Source: DATKJY01 sp964540105 (GTDB lineage: Bacteria > Zixibacteria > MSB-5A5 > GN15 > FEB-12). From it: a stretch of DNA of 64,000 bases. Shown here in pieces: positions 61,608 to 64,000 of this stretch. The first letter of the stretch is position 1; every line of letters begins with the position of its first letter. The DNA lies in assembly GCA_964540105.1 (NCBI GenBank), contig CAZILL010000002.1:496001-560000 (forward strand). Direction: 5' to 3'. The position numbers and the translations under genes were made by a program. Under the pieces are notes generated by a model. That model was not told the DNA's origin, made no database searches, and saw nothing but the letters and a program-made list of their open reading frames with translations.

Positions 61608-62695
61608 TGCTGTACCACCTGCTGTTTCCTCTGACGCAATACTACTCCGGTTTCAACCTGTTTCGCTACATCACGTTCCGAACGGCTGGGGCTACAGTGA
61701 CTGCCCTGATTATCTGCCTGCTCCTCGGACCGCTCTTCATTCGGATTTTGCGCAGGTACCAGATTGGCGAACAGATTCGCGACGACGGTCCGGCTCATCA
61801 CAAAAACAAGGCCGGCACACCGACGATGGGGGGGCTGATCATCCTTGCCGGTATAGTCATACCCACGTTGCTGTGGGCGAACCTGACCAATTTCTACGTG
61901 CTGATGGCGCTCCTTGTCACGGTGTGGTTGGGGGGATTGGGGTATCTGGATGATTATTCGAAGGTGATCAAGAAGCAAAAAGGCGGGATGGTGGCACGCA
62001 AGAAGTTTGCGGGTCAGCTCATACTAGGGCTGTTGTTTGGACTCTTGCTGACCTACATGGCTCCTGATGGGCAATACGATGGTACAACGAGCATTCCCTT
62101 CTTCAAGAACTTCATGCTGAATCTGAGTTTCCTCTATATACCGTTTGTCATGTTCGTCATCACCGGTTCATCAAACGCTGTCAACCTGACCGACGGCCTC
62201 GACGGCCTCGCGATTGGTCTGTGCGGACTCTGTTTCATGGCTTTTCTGGGGATTGTCTATGTCACGGGACGGCTCGATTACTCCAACTACCTGCAGATCG
62301 AATATTTCCCGGGGACCGGAGAGTTGTCGATCTTCTGTGGCGCCGCGGTCGGATCAGCGCTCGGCTTTCTCTGGTTCAATTCGCATCCGGCGGAAGTCTT
62401 CATGGGAGACACCGGTTCGCTCGCGCTTGGGGGAGCGCTCGGGGCCATTGCCATCCTGGTCAAGAAGGAACTGCTGCTGGTCATCGTGGGCGGGGTCTTT
62501 GTCATGACGGCGATGTCGGTCATTATTCAGGTCCTCTCCTACCGCTATCGAGGCGGCAAACGAGTTTTCAAGATGGCGCCAATCCATCACCACTTCGAAC
62601 TCTCCGGGTGGTCTGAGACGAAGGTGGTTGTGCGCTTTTGGATTATGGGAGCGATGTGCGCCCTGCTCACCCTGGCGACATTGAAGATACGATGA
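61607..62695 (+). CDS. mraY: Phospho-N-acetylmuramoyl-pentapeptide-transferase
   Basis: A 362-residue integral membrane enzyme that makes lipid I. About ten TM segments; conserved cytoplasmic motifs GTPTMGGLIIL, LGYLDDYSK, NLTDGLDGLAIG, FMGDTGSLALGG and APIHHHFELSGW. Start ATG 61607 overlaps the murF stop by one base; an earlier frame start at 61580 is inside murF. Confidence 0.98.
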   Translation: MLYHLLFPLTQYYSGFNLFRYITFRTAGATVTALIICLLLGPLFIRILRRYQIGEQIRDDGPAHHKNKAGTPTMGGLIILAGIVIPTLLWANLTNFYVLMALLVTVWLGGLGYLDDYSKVIKKQKGGMVARKKFAGQLILGLLFGLLLTYMAPDGQYDGTTSIPFFKNFMLNLSFLYIPFVMFVITGSSNAVNLTDGLDGLAIGLCGLCFMAFLGIVYVTGRLDYSNYLQIEYFPGTGELSIFCGAAVGSALGFLWFNSHPAEVFMGDTGSLALGGALGAIAILVKKELLLVIVGGVFVMTAMSVIIQVLSYRYRGGKRVFKMAPIHHHFELSGWSETKVVVRFWIMGAMCALLTLATLKIR

Positions 62696-64000
62696 CAGCC
62701 ACAGAACGCATCAGAGGGCGAGAGATCGGCATTGTCGGCATGGCCCGCTCCGGCGTAGGAGCTGCCTTGCTTGCCCAGCGCCATGGCGGCAAACCGTTTG
62801 TCTCGGACGCGGCCCCCGAGCAAAGGTTGACAGCCCAGATCGAGAAACTGAACACGCACCAGATCCTGTTTGAAACTGGTGGTCACACGGACAGACTGTT
62901 GGCATGCGACTACCTGGTTCTATCGCCGGGCGTGCTGCTAACCCTTGATATAGTGGCAAGAGCGAAAGAGCGTGGCGTGCCGGTCTTTTCGGAACTGGAG
63001 TTTGCCTCATGGGTGTGCCAGGGGCGCATTGTGGCCATCACCGGCACAAACGGTAAGACGACCACGACAACTCTTGCCGGTGAACTCTTCAAGGCGAGCG
63101 GAATGTCAACTTTCGTGTGCGGCAATATTGGCCTGGCCTTTACCGAGGTCGCGGATCAGGTGCCGCCGAACGGAGTCGCCGTGGTTGAGGTCTCCAGTTT
63201 CCAGTTGGAATGCATCGAGGATTTCCATCCGTATGTTGCCGCGATCCTCAATATTACCCCCGATCACCTCGACCGACACGGTTCGATGGAGGGATATCGC
63301 AAAGTCAAGTTCCGCATCACAGAGAATCAAACCGCCGACGACTATCTCGTGCTGAATGGCGAAGATTCCGATCTCACTTCGCACAAGCCTCAGAGCCGAG
63401 CCAACAATCTCTGGTTCTCGACGAGAGAATCTGAGTCTTTGGCCGTGACGTTTGTTCGCAACAAAGAACTTTGGTCGCGGTTCAATGGCCGCGAGCAGTC
63501 GATTATCAAGTGCGATCAGATCGGCATACCCGGCAGGCACAACCTGCAGAATGCCGCCGCGGCTGTCAGTATGATGTTGCCGTTTGGAATATCGCCGCAG
63601 ACTATGGCGGCCGGCCTGGCGAAGTTTCCGGGCGTCGAGCATCGGTTGGAGAAAGCTGGAACAGTCGCTGGTGTGAATTTTGTCAATGACTCCAAGGCTA
63701 CAAATGTCGACTCAGTCTGCGTTGCACTTCGCTCGATGGCACAACCTGTCTATCTGATCCTCGGTGGTCGGGACAAGGGAGGGAGCTACCTACCCATTAT
63801 CGAAGCGGGTCGGCACGCGATCAAAGGGCTGATTGTCATCGGAGAAGCGCGGGACAAGATCTTCAGTTCACTGGGGAAGGCGTTCCCGACGGTCTTCGCA
63901 GAAACACTCGAAGAAGCGGTCGTGCGTGGGTTCGACCAGGCACATCCGGGCGAGACCGTCCTGCTGTCGCCGGGATGCGCGAGTTTTGACATGTTCGACA
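62692..64000 (+). CDS. murD: UDP-N-acetylmuramoylalanine--D-glutamate ligase, 3'-truncated by the window
   Basis: 436 residues of MurD are visible; the gene runs off the end with only about 10-20 residues missing. Motifs: GIVGMARSGVG (UMP-binding N-domain), ITGTNGKTTTTTL (about 116-128), VEVSSFQLE, ILNITPDHLDRHGSMEGYRK, GRHNLQNAAAA and EHRLEKAGTVAGVNFVNDSK. ATGA overlap with mraY. The dcw order mraZ-rsmH-ftsL-ftsI-murE-murF-mraY-murD is the usual one, so ftsW and murG are expected next. Confidence 0.97.
   Translation, partial: MTATERIRGREIGIVGMARSGVGAALLAQRHGGKPFVSDAAPEQRLTAQIEKLNTHQILFETGGHTDRLLACDYLVLSPGVLLTLDIVARAKERGVPVFSELEFASWVCQGRIVAITGTNGKTTTTTLAGELFKASGMSTFVCGNIGLAFTEVADQVPPNGVAVVEVSSFQLECIEDFHPYVAAILNITPDHLDRHGSMEGYRKVKFRITENQTADDYLVLNGEDSDLTSHKPQSRANNLWFSTRESESLAVTFVRNKELWSRFNGREQSIIKCDQIGIPGRHNLQNAAAAVSMMLPFGISPQTMAAGLAKFPGVEHRLEKAGTVAGVNFVNDSKATNVDSVCVALRSMAQPVYLILGGRDKGGSYLPIIEAGRHAIKGLIVIGEARDKIFSSLGKAFPTVFAETLEEAVVRGFDQAHPGETVLLSPGCASFDMFD

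Overview
The window looks like chromosomal DNA from a Gram-negative, diderm bacterium of the FCB/Zixibacteria type. That placement is inference. It rests on three surface proteins whose C-termini resemble type IX (Por) sorting domains or FlgD-like Ig folds (genes at 24466, 45641 and 52003), a gingipain-like C25 peptidase, MurE with the meso-DAP motif DNPR, an apolipoprotein N-acyltransferase, and FtsEX-EnvC. DNA is moderately GC-rich and densely coded. I found no rRNA, tRNA, CRISPR array, prophage or complete insertion sequence.

Layout. 1-9.1 kb: the 3' part of an ETF-quinone oxidoreductase gene, a convergent PpiD/SurA-type foldase gene, an M23 peptidase, a rhomboid protease, and a MacA-like adaptor followed by a MacB-like permease with no ATPase gene. 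9.2-14.8 kb: an exported truncated globin, a malic enzyme-phosphotransacetylase fusion, and two tandem HDOD signalling proteins. 15-18.8 kb: mreB as its own unit, then an ECF sigma factor, a zinc-finger anti-sigma factor and two Spy/CpxP-like periplasmic proteins, then a small alpha-beta barrel gene. 19-28 kb: RNase R (apparently leaderless), a sigma-54 activator, three envelope proteins and dGTPase, the last four closely coupled. 28.05-30.23 kb: an accessory island built of palindrome-flanked repeats that carry decayed 5' ends of a REP-associated (RAYT) transposase, a second allele of the dGTPase gene tail, and one orphan secreted protein, bounded by 49-bp direct repeats.

30.2-41.4 kb: a YCF48/BNR-type propeller protein on the minus strand, then ftsE-ftsX-envC-holB-ricT-metG-tatD-rsmA-rluD, partly in the order known from Firmicutes, then a pirin gene. 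41.4-52 kb: purM from an apparently leaderless promoter, gpmI, lnt, a secreted propeller protein, a FemAB/GNAT-like protein and three glycosyltransferases; from lnt onward the genes overlap and probably build an envelope glycan. 52-54.3 kb: the C25 peptidase on the minus strand. 54.3-64 kb: the dcw cluster with a strong promoter and a 10-bp-period MraZ operator, mraZ-rsmH-ftsL-ftsI-murE-murF-mraY-murD, with murD cut by the window end.

The most unusual items are the RAYT-derived repeat island with its foreign-looking dGTPase tail, an FtsE that keeps Walker A and B but has lost the Q-loop, signature and H-loop residues, a probable ATC start codon for murE, two promoters that place the transcription start on the start codon (rnr, purM), and an ECF sigma module with two CpxP-like sensors.
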